The notes under the pieces are model-generated. The model saw only the letters and a list, made by a program, of their open reading frames with translations. It did no database searches and was not told the DNA's origin. Source: Symbiodinium natans (lineage: Eukaryota > Sar > Dinophyceae > Suessiales > Symbiodiniaceae). From it: 64,000 nucleotides of DNA. Location of the stretch: the NCBI GenBank assembly GCA_905221605.1, contig CAJNDS010002268.1:629232-693231 (forward strand), given 5' to 3'. Shown one piece after another: positions 43,824 through 55,371 of this stretch (position 1 is the stretch's first letter; the number at the start of each line of letters is the position of its first letter). A program made the translations under genes and the position numbers.

Positions 43824-46800
43824 CTTGAAACCTGGATTCGGCCAAGATGCCCCTCTTGGGCCCAACTTGAAACCTGGATTCGGCCAAGATGCCCCTCTCG
43901 GGCCCAACTTGAAACCTGGATTCGGCCAAGATGCTTTTTTTGGGCCAACTTGAAACCTGGATTCGGCCAAAGATGCCCAACCTGGATTCGGCCAGATGCC
44001 TCTCCTGGGCCCAACTTGAAACCTGGATTCGGCCAAACTTGAAACCTGAATTCGGCCAAGATGCCCCTCTTGGGCCCAACTTGAAACCTGGATTCGGCCA
44101 AGACGCCCCTCTTGGGCCCAACTTGAAACCTGGATTCGGCCAATATGCCCCTCTTGGGCCCAACTTGAAACCTGGATTCGGCCAAGGTGCCCCTCTCGGG
44201 CCCAACTTGAAAGCTGGATTCGGCCAAGATGCCCCTCTTGGGCCCAACTTGAACCCTGGATTCGGCCAAGATGCCCCTCTTGACCCAACTTAACAGCTGG
44301 ATTCGGCCAAGATGCCCCTCTTGCGCCCAACTTGAAACCTGGACTCGGCCAAGATGCCCCTCTTGGGCCCAACTTGATACCTGGATTCGGCCAAGATGCC
44401 CCCTCTCGGGCCCAACTTGAACCCTGGATTCGGCCAAGATGCCCCTCTTGAGCCCAACTTGAGAAACCTGGATTCGGCCAAGATCCCCTCTTGCGCCCAA
44501 CACTTGAAACCTGGATTCGGCCAAGATCCCCCTTTTCGGGGCCAACTTCAAAGCTGCATTCGGCCAAGATGCCCCTCCTGCGCCCGCTTTTGGGCTCAAC
44601 TTCAAAACTGGATTCGGCCAAGATGCCCCTCTTGGGCCCAACTTGAACCCTGGATTCGGCCAAGATGCCCCTCTTGGGCCCAACTTGAACCCTGGATTCG
44701 GCCAAGATGCCCTCTTGCGCCCAACTCGGCCAAGATGCCCCTCTTGGGCCCAACTTGAACCCTGGATTCGGCCAAGATGCCCCTCTTGGGCCCAACTTGA
44801 AACCTGGATTCGGCCAAGATGCCCCTCTTGGGCCCAACTTGAACCCTGGATTCGGCCAAGATGCCCCTCTTGGGCCCAACTTGAAACCTGGATTCGGCCA
44901 AGATGCCCCTCTTGGGCCCAACTTGAACCCTGGATTCGGCCAAGCTTCCCTTCTTGGGCCCAACTTGAAACCTGGATTCGGCCAAGATGCCCCTCTTGGG
45001 CCCAACTTGAACCCTGGATTCGGCCAAGATGCCCCTCTTGCGCCCAACTTGAAACCTGGATTCGGCCAAGATGCCCCTCTTGGGCCCAACTTGAATCCTG
45101 GATTCGGCCAAGATGCCCCTCCAAGATGCCCCTCTTGGGCCTAACTTGAAACCTGGATTCGGCCAAGATGCCCCTCTTGGGCCCAACTTGAACCCTGGAT
45201 TCGGCCAAGATGCCCCCTCTTGGGCCCAACTTGAACCCTGGATTCGGCCAAGATGCCCCTCTTGAGCCCAACTTGAAAGCTGGATTCGGCCAAGATGCCC
45301 CTCTTGCGCCCAACTTGAAACCTGGATTTGGCCAAGATGCCCCCTCTTGGGCCCAACTTGAACCCTGGATTCGGCCAAGATGCCCCTCTTGAGCCCAACT
45401 TGAAAGCTGGATTCGGCCAAGATGCCCCTCTTGCGCCCAACTTGAAACCTGGATTCGGCCAAGATGCCCCCTCTTGGGCCCAACTCGAACCCTGGATTCG
45501 GCCAAGATGCCCTTCTTGAGCCCAACTTGAAAGCTGGATTCGGCCAAGATGCCCCTCTTGCGCCCAACTTGAAACCTGGACTCGGCCAAGATGCCCCCTC
45601 TTGGGCCCAACTTGAACCCTGGATTCGGCCAAGATGCCCCTCTTGAGCCCAACTTGAAAGCTGGATTCGGCCAAGATGCCCCAACTTGAACCCTGGATTC
45701 GGCCAAGATGCCCCTCTTGCTCCCAACTTGAAACCTGGATTCGGCCAAGATGCCCCCTCTTGGGCCCAACTTGAACCCTGGATTCGGCCAAGCCAAGATG
45801 CCCCCTCTTGGGCCCAACTTGAACCCTGGATTCGGCCAAGATGCCCCTCTTGCGCCCAACTTGAAATCGGCCAAGATGCCCCCTCTTGGGCCCAACTTGT
45901 ACCCTGGATTCGGCCAAGATGCCCCTCTTGCGCCCAACTTGAAACCTGGATTCGGCCAAGACGCCCCCTCTTGGGCCCAACTTGAACCCTGGATTCGGCC
46001 AAGATGCCCCTCTTGCGCCCAACTTGAAACCTGGACTCGGCCAAGATGCCCCCTCTTGCGCCCAACTTGAACCCTGGATTCGGCCAAGATGCCCCTCTTG
46101 CGCCCAACTTGAAACCTGGATTCGGCCAAGATGCCCCCTCTTGGGCCCAACTTGAGCCCTGGACTCGGCCAAGATGCCCCTCTTGCGCCCAACTTGAAAC
46201 CTGGATTCGGCCAAGGTGTTCCCTCTTGGGCCCAACTTGAACCCTGGATTCGGCCAAGATGCCCTGCTTGCGCCCAACTTGAAACCTGGATTCGGCCAAG
46301 ATGCCCCCTCTTGGGCCCAGCTTGAACCCTGGATTCGGCCAAGATGCCCCTCTTGAGCCCAACTTGAAACCTGGATTCGGCCAAGATGCCCCCTCTTGGG
46401 CCCAACTTGAACCCTGGATTCGGCCAAGATGCCCCTCTTGCGCCCAACTTGAAACCTGGATTCGGCCAAGATGCCCCTCTTGGGCCCAACTTGAACCCTG
46501 GATTCGGCCAAGATGCCCCTCTTGGGCCCAACTTGAACCCTGGATTCGGCCAAGATGCCCCTCTTGGGCCCAGCTTGAAACCTGGACTCGGCCAAGATGC
46601 CCCTCTTGGGCCCAACTTGAACCCTGGATTCGGCCAAGATGCCCCTCTTGAGCCCAACTTGAACCCTGGATTCGGCCAAGATGCCCTCTTGGGCCCGACT
46701 TGAAACCTGGATTCGGCCAAGATGCCCCTCTTGGGCCCAACTTGAACCCTGGATTCGGCCAAGATGCCCCTCTTGCGCCCAACTTGAAACCTGGATTCGG

Positions 46801-47250
46801 CCAAGATGCCCCTCTTGGGCCCAACTTGAACCCTGGATTCGGCCTAGATGCCCCTCTTGCGCCCAACTTGAACCCTGGATTCGGCCAAGATCCCCCTCTT
46901 GAACCCAACTTGAACCCTGGATTCGGCCAAGATGCCCCTCTTGGGCCCAACTTGAACGCTGGATTCGGCCAAGATGCCCCTCTTGGGCCCAACTTGAACC
47001 CTGGATTCGGCCAAGATGCCCCTCTTGGGCCCAGCTTGAAACCTGGATTCGGCCAAGATGCCCCCTCTTGGGCCCAGCTTGAACCCTGGATTCGGCCAAG
47101 ATGCCCCTCTTGGCCTCTTGGGCCCAACTTGAAACCTGGATTCGGCCAAGATGCCCCTCTTGGGCCCAACTTGAACCCTGGATTCGGCCAAGATGCTTTT
47201 GGAAAGCTGGATTCGGCCAAGATGCCCCTCTTGGGCCCAACTTGAAACCT
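43824..47250. repeat. 42 bp minisatellite, about 80 copies
   Basis: The unit contains AAGATGCCCCTCTTGGGCCC and AACTTGAAACCTGGATTCGG followed by CC. The main variants are AACCCTGG for AAACCTGG, TTGCGCCC or TTGAGCCC for TTGGGCCC, and an extra C giving 43 bp. From 45170 to 46400 units pair into an 85 bp (42+43) higher-order repeat. As 42 equals 14 codons, all frames lacking a stop stay open. On - they read ASWPNPGFKLGPRG, GILAESRFQVGPKR and GHLGRIQVSSWAQE for 570-1004 codons, and + frames are also open. Each unit includes the palindrome TTGGGCCCAA. Confidence 0.95.
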
Positions 47251-49245
47251 GTGTTCCTTTCATTCTGTCTTCCACCTTTCGCTGAACAGCTAGCGCAAGC
47301 AACCTCTCCAAAAACAACGACAAAAACTATCCATCAAAAGACAAGCGAAAACAAGAAGAAGACCTGCAGCATTAGCAATGTAAGTTGCAAGGCATTGGCC
47401 CCATGGGTTTTGAGGAGCGAGGTGGCAGAATCAGCTGGAGGCTGAGGTTCGCACTTTTCCCAGTTCCAGACGCTGCTGTTTTGCATTCTCTGTCGCAATA
47501 GGGCGGTTTTGACAGTCTCGCGTCCAACCAAGAGAGCTACAGAACAGATCTTGCAAAGCCACGATAGAGCAGTTAGGTGAAGGGTTGTGGGCTTTGTGTG
47601 CTCCGTTATACACTATCTGTCACGGCCCAACTGAGGCCCTTCTCGACAGTTTCGTGCAAAGGTTAGAGGCCCCCGTTCGTGAAAGGGTCGTCTTTGCTGG
47701 GACAGTGTTCCCTGATGTTCCCTGATGTTCCTTGAAAGTTGCTCGGTGATCCTGCCGCGGAGTTCGACGATCCTTTCGAGTGCCCGGCCCTCGACAAAAG
47801 CATGCAAATGCTGCAAATTGGAGTTCACAAGAGGATGTTGCCAACGGCGATGCTTCGAGGCTTTGAGCTGCTATCTGCCAAAGGACAGTCTCCCATTCAG
47901 ATTGCTTCAAGTTGATTCAAAGCCGAATAGTTTTTAAACCCAAGATGCTCTGAAGGCTGTACAGTAATTAATCCGAGCATCTGTTTAATTGCCGGCCCCC
48001 CCCCCCCCCCCACCGCAATCCGAAACGCAGGGCGCCGCAATAATGAGACCATGGCAATGTATTGATTCTCTATTAAAAACGATAGTCTAAGCTGCAGCTC
48101 AGCAAGTAAGAAACGAAGCCTGCCTGAACCCCCCAAACACATTGTTTAAATGTGGTGGTATTGCCCATACGAATATCCCCGTATTGGAAAGTACTGTAGT
48201 CTTCCGGCGGGCTTCTCGACGAAAGAATTAAATGTGAGTGTATTGCTTAAACGGATGCTCGGATTAGCTTGGGCAAGCGCTTGTCTCCATGTTTTCACCT
48301 GAGGATGTCTGCCCAGCGGCTTCCTTCGATCCCTGGCGGCGTGGGTCTCGAAAGTGAAAGTGAAGAGACTTCTCGAATCAAAGCACTACTCCCCCCCAAT
48401 CTCCCCCAAGAGAGAGAAGCAACTCTCGAAGTCATTTTTTTTACACGTGGAAAGTCAAACCCCGAGGCCTGGACTCGACGGAACCTGCGCCGCGGCGCCC
48501 CGGAGGCTCTGGAAGATGGGGAGAGATGCGTCCCCCTTTCTGTGGGGACTCTTCTGGCCGTTCGAATGTCCAGGTCAAGTTGTTGCTGAAAGTAGCGATT
48601 GCTGGTTGCCATCGGTTGCCCCAGGCTTAAGACATTCGGGTCTAGGTTTTTAGGGTAGCCAAGATGAAATAAGAAGGTGAATTAAAGGTGATGTCACAGG
48701 GAAAGCGCAAAGGGACATGTGTACATACAACAAAGGTGACGATTACGTACCGCGAAACGAAGGCGACTAGGTACGCCAAGCAAAGGTGAGTAGGCATGTT
48801 TCCCTTTTAACGAATCTTGGAATTACATCTGTTGTACCATTTGTTTCCCTTTTTGTGTGCCTTTTATTTGCCTTTCCGCTTCCTTTTGTTTCACCTCGTC
48901 TTGACTTGGCTTTGCCTTGTATGTACATCTACGTATTGTCCCATATTCCACCTTGTTGATTCAATCCCTAAATATTGGAAATGCTAGGCCTCGAAACTCT
49001 TCACCCCAGGCCTCTGCTGAGCTGATTACGGCCACCCGACTTTGTGCCCTAGACGACGCTTTTCAGGCCCGCAGCTTGAGACCTGGCTTGCAAGCATTCG
49101 TGTTTTCTCTGGCGCATCTAGGCATATTACTGAGAGTATGGTGTTAGTGGGGATTTTCCGTTGACCTCCCTTGGTTTCCCAAGGACTGGCTCCCGGGAAA
49201 TCTTGGATGCAGCCATACGCGCCTTTGTTGTCTTCGGCCCGCCAG
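47251..49245. other. No gene firmly recognised
   Basis: A C-run lies at 47999-48011. One + frame, 48269-48589, contains ESEETSRIKALLPPNLPQER and could be coding, but no domain or splice context supports it. Confidence 0.35.
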
Positions 49246-50830
49246 TGTCGAAAAGAAAGCAAGGAATGCTGCAGTCGACGTGCTCCTGCTTGGGCTGGGG
49301 ATCAGAGGTTTCTTGACCCTCTTGGCTCATTTCCCTCAGATCGTGGGCATCGTGGTTGAAGTCATTTTGTTCCTCAGTGCGAAGGTGGCCAAAGAGGCTG
49401 CCGAGGAGGCCCAGCGGCAAGCCGAAGAGAAGGCCATTCGGGAGGCACGGTCAATGTTGTGCATGTCCTGTGTTACTAGCGGTATTGTTATCTGCCTCAC
49501 TGCTACACACTCTGGAGTGTAGCGCTCCCCCTCTGCTTTGGGGCTGGTGTCGGCTGAAGAGTGGCCTAGGGTTCGCGATGAGCATTACTGTTTTCTCTGT
49601 CTCACTCTCTGTCTCTCTTTCTCGCTCTCTTTCTTTCTTTCTTGCTTTCTTTCTCTGTCTCTCTCTCACTCTCTCTCTTTCTCTTTGTCTTTTCTATAGA
49701 CTGCTTCACACCATTAGAAGACAGTGCCTATTCCAGGAGCCATCCGCGCACCGCGGATGTTCACAGTTGGATTGGCCTAGAACGACTCAGACTTGTTTGC
49801 ATGTCGATAGAGGAGAAGGAAAGGGTCGAGCGGGAGGAGATGCTGGCGCGTGCGAGGGAAGCTCACAAGGAGCAACGGGAGAAGGAGGAGGACGGCCATT
49901 CAGAACGTATCATTATCGATCATTATTGCAGAGCTGACAGCTGCCCAGCACCGCCCAGTGCCGTGCGCAAGGAGTTCCGCAAGGCCCTGAATAGCGATCC
50001 GGCAGAGTTGCGGAAAGCGGCTGAGGACATCATGGAGGCACTCTCCACTCTGCCTTGTGCTGCTTTTGCACGTGTCATTCATTGACATCTCCTCGCAGAT
50101 TCCCCCCCCCGGGGCTTTCACATGTCACCAGCAAAAGCAGGCCGAGTACGGCACCGAAATCAAGGTGCCCGGCCGCCAGAGCCTCGGAGGGCTGAGAGAG
50201 TGCTGAGATGCTGAGATGCTCAGATTTGAGGCAAAGAGGATCAAAGAATCAAAGAGGCTTGGGTTACAAATCCTTTGAGAGCCGAGGCCGGGGCCTGCCA
50301 CTCCGGCTTTTGACGCGCCGCAAGGAAGTGGCCTGGATCTGGGCCGGAGAGGCTCGGACATGCACTCTCAACGATGGAGAAAGAAAAGAAAGGAATTGAA
50401 AGAAACACCGAGAGAAACACCACACTTTGTTCTGAGAGAGTTTTTCTCTGATTACTGTACATTGCTGCGAGGCGCAGGAACTGATTGGCGGAGGTGCGCC
50501 GGATGACACGTTCACGCAGTAGGCTTCGGGAACGGTTCAAACGCTGAAGCACCATGCTTCCAAAGAGTGAAGAGCCGAATCTGCACTTTTCGAAGCTTCT
50601 ATCGCATCTTCTGCGGCCTCCTTTGAAGCTGTGCGGAATGCAGCGAGATGCGGCAAGATCGCCGCATCTCGAAGAGCCTGCGCCAAGCGGGCGCCAGTGC
50701 CTAGGGCCTTTAGTGAGCCTAGTGAGGGCCCCTCCTCAGGCTCCGGAAGGGAAACGGAGGAGGCTATACGGAGACCTATGGAGCATCCTCTGCGCTGCGC
50801 TCTGGAAAGCACACGCTCTGGTGAAGTAGC
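49246..50830 (+). CDS. Membrane/coiled-coil protein of unknown function, multi-exon
   Basis: After the AG at 49244-49245 the frame reads EKKARNAAVDVLLLGLGIRG and then a hydrophobic segment (FPQIVGIVVEVILFLSAKVA). It continues into a charged helix (KEAAEEAQRQAEEKAIREAR). Later exon-like blocks on + are EEKERVEREEMLARAREAHK (about 49815-49895), APPSAVRKEFRKALNSDPAE (about 49950-50045) and KQAEYGTEIKVPGRQSLGG (about 50140-50200). ELIGGGAPDDTFTQ follows near 50480, and an Ala/Ser-rich block ESALFEASIASSAASFEAVR runs from about 50575. One or two membrane helices followed by coiled coil are visible. The family is not recognised and the 5' exons are missing. A CT microsatellite (49600-49690) sits in a probable intron. 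Confidence 0.45.
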
Positions 50831-51138
50831 TGGTAAACACTACTCATGTAACCACAAACGCCGACTTTGTGTAATTTTAACGCTACGTGACCCGTTTTGG
50901 CCTGGCCCAGCGCATCTGCGTGAGCATGGTGATTCCGCAGCGCCCAAGTCGCTGGACCCCAAGCAATAAGGGTTGGGTTTATAGGGTTTAGGGTTTAGGG
51001 TTCCGGGTTTATGGTTGATGGTTCGGGGTTTAGGGTTGTGTTGAGCGTTAGTTTAGGGTTGAGGGCTTAGGGCTCAAGGTTCACGGTTTGGGTAAAGGGT
51101 TTTTGGGTTTGGGGTTGAAGGTTCCTTGGTGGCAGTGT

Positions 51139-51173
<35 letters not shown>
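51139..51173. repeat. G-run
   Basis: About 34 consecutive G. Confidence 0.9.
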
Positions 51174-51849
51174 CGGTCTACGGAAACATTTCGCGCGTCG
51201 TACCGTGCCGGAGTCTGCGTCGAGACGGGCAAAAAGTCGAAAAACGTAAAAAGCAAGAACAACGCAAAAAGTCGAAAAACAAGAAAAGCTCAAAAAACAA
51301 GACACAAAAAACGAGAAAAACAGTTTTTTGCGCTTTTCGCGCTTTTCGCGTTTTTCGCGTTTTTCGTGTTTTTCGCGTTTTTCGCGTTTTCGCGTTCTCG
51401 TCACCGCCTCCGCTTAGCCGAGACACACAAAGCGTTTCCACAGTGGGGGGGGTGGGGGGTGTGGCGAAACGAGGGGTAGCGGCGCTTGGGAGGAGGATTT
51501 GGAGGGGGGTGCCTGTTCTGAACCTATACACCTTCGGCCCGAGGCCTCGGCGGATTAATAGTTAGTAATTTTAACGCTACGCGACCCGCCTCGGCCCGGC
51601 CCAGCGCATCCGCGTGAGCATGGTGATTCCGCAGCGCCCAAGTCGCTGGACCCCAAGCAATAAGGGTTGGGTTGAGGGTTGAGGGTTGAGGGTTCCGGGT
51701 TTATGGTTTATGGTTTGGGGTTTGGGGTTGAGGGTTAGTTTAGGGCTCAAGGTTCACGCTTTGGGGTTGAGGGTTTTTTTGGGTTTAGGGTTCCGCTTGG
51801 AGTGATCGGGTTGAGCCAGGCCCCTTAAGGTTTAAGGCGACTCTTCGGG

Positions 51850-51955
51850 GGGGGAGGTGGGGTGGGGGGAGGTGGGGTGGGGGGGGGGGAGGGGGGGGGT
51901 AGGGGGTGGGGGCGAAATGGGGGGTCGGGGGGTGGGGGGGCGGGGTGGTCTGGGG
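51850..51955. repeat. GGGGT/GGGGA tract
   Basis: G-runs of 4-9 separated by T, A or short words. Confidence 0.85.
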
Positions 51956-52224
51956 TTATGCTGGGAGGGGCTTCAACTGCCTCTGGTCCTGGCGAACCGT
52001 CCGCTTGCGGACCCCGGTTTCCCAGGGGGGTACCCATTTGAGGCCAAAAAAGGGGTCCGAAAAAGGATTTGGAGGGGGGTGCCTGTCTGACAACCTCTAC
52101 ACCTCCGGCCCGAGGCCTTGGCGGATTAGTCAGTAGTCAGTAGTTAGTAGTTAGTAGTGGTTAGTAGTTGGAGTGCGGCGCGTGCCCGCGCGTGTAGTTT
52201 CAGGCACTTTTGGCACTTTTTCGG

Positions 52225-52428
52225 GGTGGGGGGGGGGGTGGGGGGGGGGGTGGGGGGGGTGGGGGGGGGGGGGTGGGGGGGGGGGGGGTGGGGGGGGTGG
52301 GGGGGGGGGGTGGGGGGGGGGGTGGGGGGGGGTGGGGGGGGGGGGGGGGGTGGGGGGGGGGGGGTGGGTGGGGGGGGGGGTGGGGGGGGGGGTGGGGGGG
52401 GTGGGGGTGGGGGGGGTGGGGATAAGAA
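52225..52428. repeat. 200 bp G-run/T tract
   Basis: Runs of 6-14 G separated by single T. Glycine, tryptophan and proline frames across it are compositional. Confidence 0.95.
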
Positions 52429-52475
52429 CGTCATTCATATTGCGTCCATGCGCAAACGACTGGTGTTTTTTACAG

Positions 52476-52760
52476 CGTGTTCGCCTCTTTGTACAACATA
52501 CTGCACAAGGATGTGGAACAAGAAAATCTATCACAAGCATCCATGCCTTTCGCGACCGTGCCCAAAAACACCGGTAATTTACAGCGTTTTATGCCCAAAA
52601 CACTGATGTTTTTGCAGCGTTTTCGCCTCTTTGTACTACATACTGCACAAGGATGTGGAACAAGAAAATCTATCACAAGCGTCCATGCCTTTCGCGACCA
52701 TGCCCAAAAACACTGGTATTTACAGCTTCTTATGCCCAAAACACTGGTATTTACGGCGTT
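52476..52760. repeat. 142 bp tandem duplication
   Basis: TCGCCTCTTTGTAC at 52481 and 52623, then ACTGCACAAGGATGTGGAAC and CACAAGC(A/G)TCCATGCC, define two copies 142 bp apart. Confidence 0.85.
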
Positions 52761-52785
52761 ACCCTGCAAGAAAAAACCTTCAACA

Positions 52786-53170
52786 TAAAACCCATGCCCC
52801 GGCCTTCCACTCCAAAATCTCTACCCCATAAATACAGCGAGAGTCACTTCACGAAAACTATTGTAGCTAATTAGGCGAATAGCATGCCTCCCAAAAGTAG
52901 ACAAAGTTTTCCTCCACTGTTGAAAACCCACGCCTGCTGATGTTTTCGGCATGTCCTCACAGTGACTTCAAAAGAAACAAAACAAAATGCCCGCCAAAAC
53001 GGACCAGCTTTTCCTGCAGTGCTAAAAAAACCCATGCCTGCCGATGTTTTCGGCTTACCCTGAGAGTCACTTTACAAAAATCACCAAAACCAACTAGAAA
53101 TAGCATGCCCCCCAAAATGGCAAAAATCTTCCTCTACTCCTGAAAACCCACCCTGCCGATGTTTTCTGCA
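52786..53170. repeat. 105-115 bp tandem repeat, three to four copies
   Basis: CCTGC(T/C)GATGTTTTC(G/T)GC recurs near 52932, 53037 and 53152. Before each copy lies AGCATGCC(T/C)CCCAAAA-like or AATGCCCGCCAAAA and a TTTTCCT(C/G)CA-type block. Confidence 0.75.
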
Positions 53171-53223
53171 CGTCCGTTCTTGAGAACATGCCTTTTGTAC
53201 CATGCGCGGGAATCAACCGCGAA

Positions 53224-53490
53224 CCTAGTAGTTAGCACTTAGCAGTTAGCAGTTAGTAGTTGGTAGTTAGTAGTTGGTAGTTAGTAATTAGTAGTTAGTA
53301 GGTAGTAGCTAGTAGTTAGTAGTTGGTAGGTAGTAGGTAGTAGGTAGTAGTTAGTAGTTAGTAGTTAGTAGTTAGTAGTTAGCAGTAAGCAGTAAGCAGT
53401 AAGCAGTTAGCAGTAAGCAGTACGCAGTAGGAAGTAGGAGGTAGCAAGTAGCAAGTAGCAAGTAGCAAGTAGCATGTAGCAAGTAGTCGT
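53224..53490. repeat. 7 bp repeat with graded variants
   Basis: GTAGTTA heptamers with single-base variants (GTAGGTA, GTTGGTA) pass into GCAGTAA (53375-53420) and then GTAGCAA (53440-53490). The phase is largely kept. A short related stretch is at 52125-52165. Confidence 0.85.
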
Positions 53491-53499
53491 CTTCTAAGC

Positions 53500-54440
53500 C
53501 CCTGCAGCTCCGGCAATATGTCGGAGATCCTTTTCGCATGGCAAGTGTGGGGCAGCGCCATCCCACATCAGCGAGGGGCTGCATCCACTGCACTTTTCGA
53601 GCGCGGGGGCGGCAGCGCCCGTGAACAGGCAGGCCCGGAATCTCAGGGCTTGAGGCGTTGGAATCGGGTTGAGTCGGGTTTCTTCTGGCGTTTGCAGGCC
53701 CGTGCCGTGCGGGAGGACACCCTCCACTATGTCGAGCATGTCCACGCTCAGGCCTAGAGACCATTAAGACTATTAAAGACCACTGTGTGGAGTCGCTGTT
53801 AAGTCACTGTTGAATCAGGGCTTAGATGTTCATGTGGCCAAACCCCTCGGTGCGGAAGGAGCTCAACGACAGGCCTTCCTTGACGCCTTCAATTCTTCAA
53901 TTGCGGCCTGCAGCTGCCCAAGCCAGCCCCACCCAAGCCTTCAGAAAAAACAAAGAGGTTTCAAAAGCAAGGGCCAGTTTCTTCTTGTGGAATTCCTCCC
54001 CCTGGGTGACTTTATGCACAGAAGCTTTGGCGGCCATCTGAAATGGTCTTGAAGGATTTCTGGATTTCTGGAGCCGTCCCAGTGCTCGACTTGGAGAGAC
54101 AACAAATGTGCCAGAAGGCCAAAGAGTTGTTTGCGCATGGTCACAGTTGAGTGCTATCCGACTGTCAGGTGGTCTGCGAATACCTCTGACACCCGAGAAG
54201 ATACGGGATCTGCTTTGACAACATTTGCCAATCGGACGCGTTGGTACAACAGTTGGCAAACGGGCCCGTTTGCCAACTGTTTGTACCAACGCGTGTACCT
54301 GGTGTACCCTCTGCAGGGAAGTCAGCGAAGATGACGGCGACGCACAGCAAAGCATGGAGAACACCGCTGGGAGCGGCGGGGAGCGGCTGGGAGCGCTGAC
54401 GCTGGGAGCATCCGCTGACTGAGACTGAGACATCTGTTCA
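53500..54440 (+). CDS. Possible exons, unknown
   Basis: Weak coding-like blocks: SEILFAWQVWGSAIPHQRGA (53521-53580) and FMWPNPSVRKELNDRPSLTP (53829-53890). They have no domain and no supported splice sites. A long palindrome (54236-54294) lies in the span. Confidence 0.2.
54236..54294. repeat. Near-perfect 59-base palindrome
   Basis: The left arm 54236-54264 begins ACGCGTTGGTACAACAG and the right arm 54265-54294 is its reverse complement with one extra T. The centre is GGGCCC with no loop. Confidence 0.95.
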
Positions 54441-54639
54441 GCTTGCCATGTCTCTGAGTGTATCCGAGCGTATTCGTTGCCTTCGTGGCCATGGAGAGAG
54501 GAGACGGGACCGGGGCAGGGCACTCTGCGGCCTTCCAACCCGGTGTACATGCGACAACATGCGATGGCTATCAGAAAAGAAGCAACAAAAGCGGAGCAGG
54601 GCCGTGGCAAGTGGGCTCGACTGGGTTCAACAAAGATCA

Positions 54640-55371
54640 CCCAAGTATTTCCAACGAGGTTGCCCAAACACTGCAGGTGCAAGGTCTCAGCAAGCAGGTT
54701 GCAGCGGAAGCGCTGGCGAACGCTGGCGAATGCTGGCGATGGCCGACGAAGGACCAAGCGTCTAGTCAAGATCTAGGCCTTTTCAAAGCACTCCTACAGA
54801 AGGCAGATGATGAGATCAGCAAGACGGTTGTGTCAGCAGAAGAGGCACCGACCTACCTCAAGGCCTTCAAAGACGCAGATGCCGAGTGTTTGGTGTATTT
54901 TGGCAGCACGTGCTGAGCGCAAGGCTTTGCTGGATTGCTTCAGATGCTGGCTCCAATGCTACGCCTGCAGCCTCGGTGCAAGTTCACATCATGCAATCCA
55001 GCGTCGGTCCAGCGTGCCAGCTTCTTTGGGCCCATCTGATGTTCACTTTCGTGGGCGCTGGAATACCGCCGTATGTTTGCTTCCCGGTCGCCTCAGAAAG
55101 AGCAAGGAGAAGCAGTCGTTCATCTCCGACCACCTCAGCCGACTGGGTGTCCAGCCAGCGACAGACTTGGAGACGCGGCCTTATGTCAGTTTCAATCAGT
55201 TTCAACGTTGTTATCTCCGTGCGCTGGAGCCCTCCGCCAGATCTTCAAAATCTAGCGCCGTACGAGCCCAGTGAGGTTCTGGAAACCTGGCGATTCCTCC
55301 AGCATGACAATCCGGAAGATGAGCAGTGGAAGTCCGCGCTTGGCGTTTCGGAGGAGACTGGCTTTGGCTAG
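54640..55371 (+). CDS. Exons of an unrecognised protein
   Basis: Block one (54640-54916) reads ISNEVAQTLQVQGLSKQVAA, then SQDLGLFKALLQKADDEISK and APTYLKAFKDADAECLVYF. Block two, in another frame (about 55040-55240), has LPGRLRKSKEKQSFISDHLS and ETRPYVSFNQFQRCY. Block three (about 55255-55371) reads APYEPSEVLETWRFLQHDNP and EDEQWKSALGVSEETGFG to a TAG. Frame changes imply introns near 54920 and 55245. The blocks are helical and charged, with no recognised family. Other possible coding at 55500-55590 (LLRNIVESLICAMVAEQADA) may be a further exon or another gene. Confidence 0.4.

Larger units (their letters stand above)
50873..52150. repeat. Two copies of a composite unit, offset 694 bp
   Basis: Copy 1 starts at 50873 and copy 2 at 51567. 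Both open with AATTTTAACGCTACG(T/C)GACC and share CGTGAGCATGGTGATTCCGC through CAAGCAATAAGGGTTGGGTT. A TTTAGGG-like tract follows (50969-51125; 51661-51800), then G-runs, then GGATTTGGAGGGGGGTGCCT, and both end CGGCCCGAGGCCT-GGCGGATTA. The middles differ: copy 1 has a GCGTTTTTCGC-rich stretch and copy 2 does not. Confidence 0.8.

Noticed and set aside
43790-46804. 1004-codon - strand ORF as a repeat protein gene
   Set aside because: All three - frames and the + frames are similarly open in a 42 bp satellite, so openness is no evidence of coding. Kept as a repeat and raised only as a question.
52144-52606. Poly-Gly, poly-Pro and Trp-Gly ORFs on both strands
   Set aside because: Compositional product of the G-run tract.
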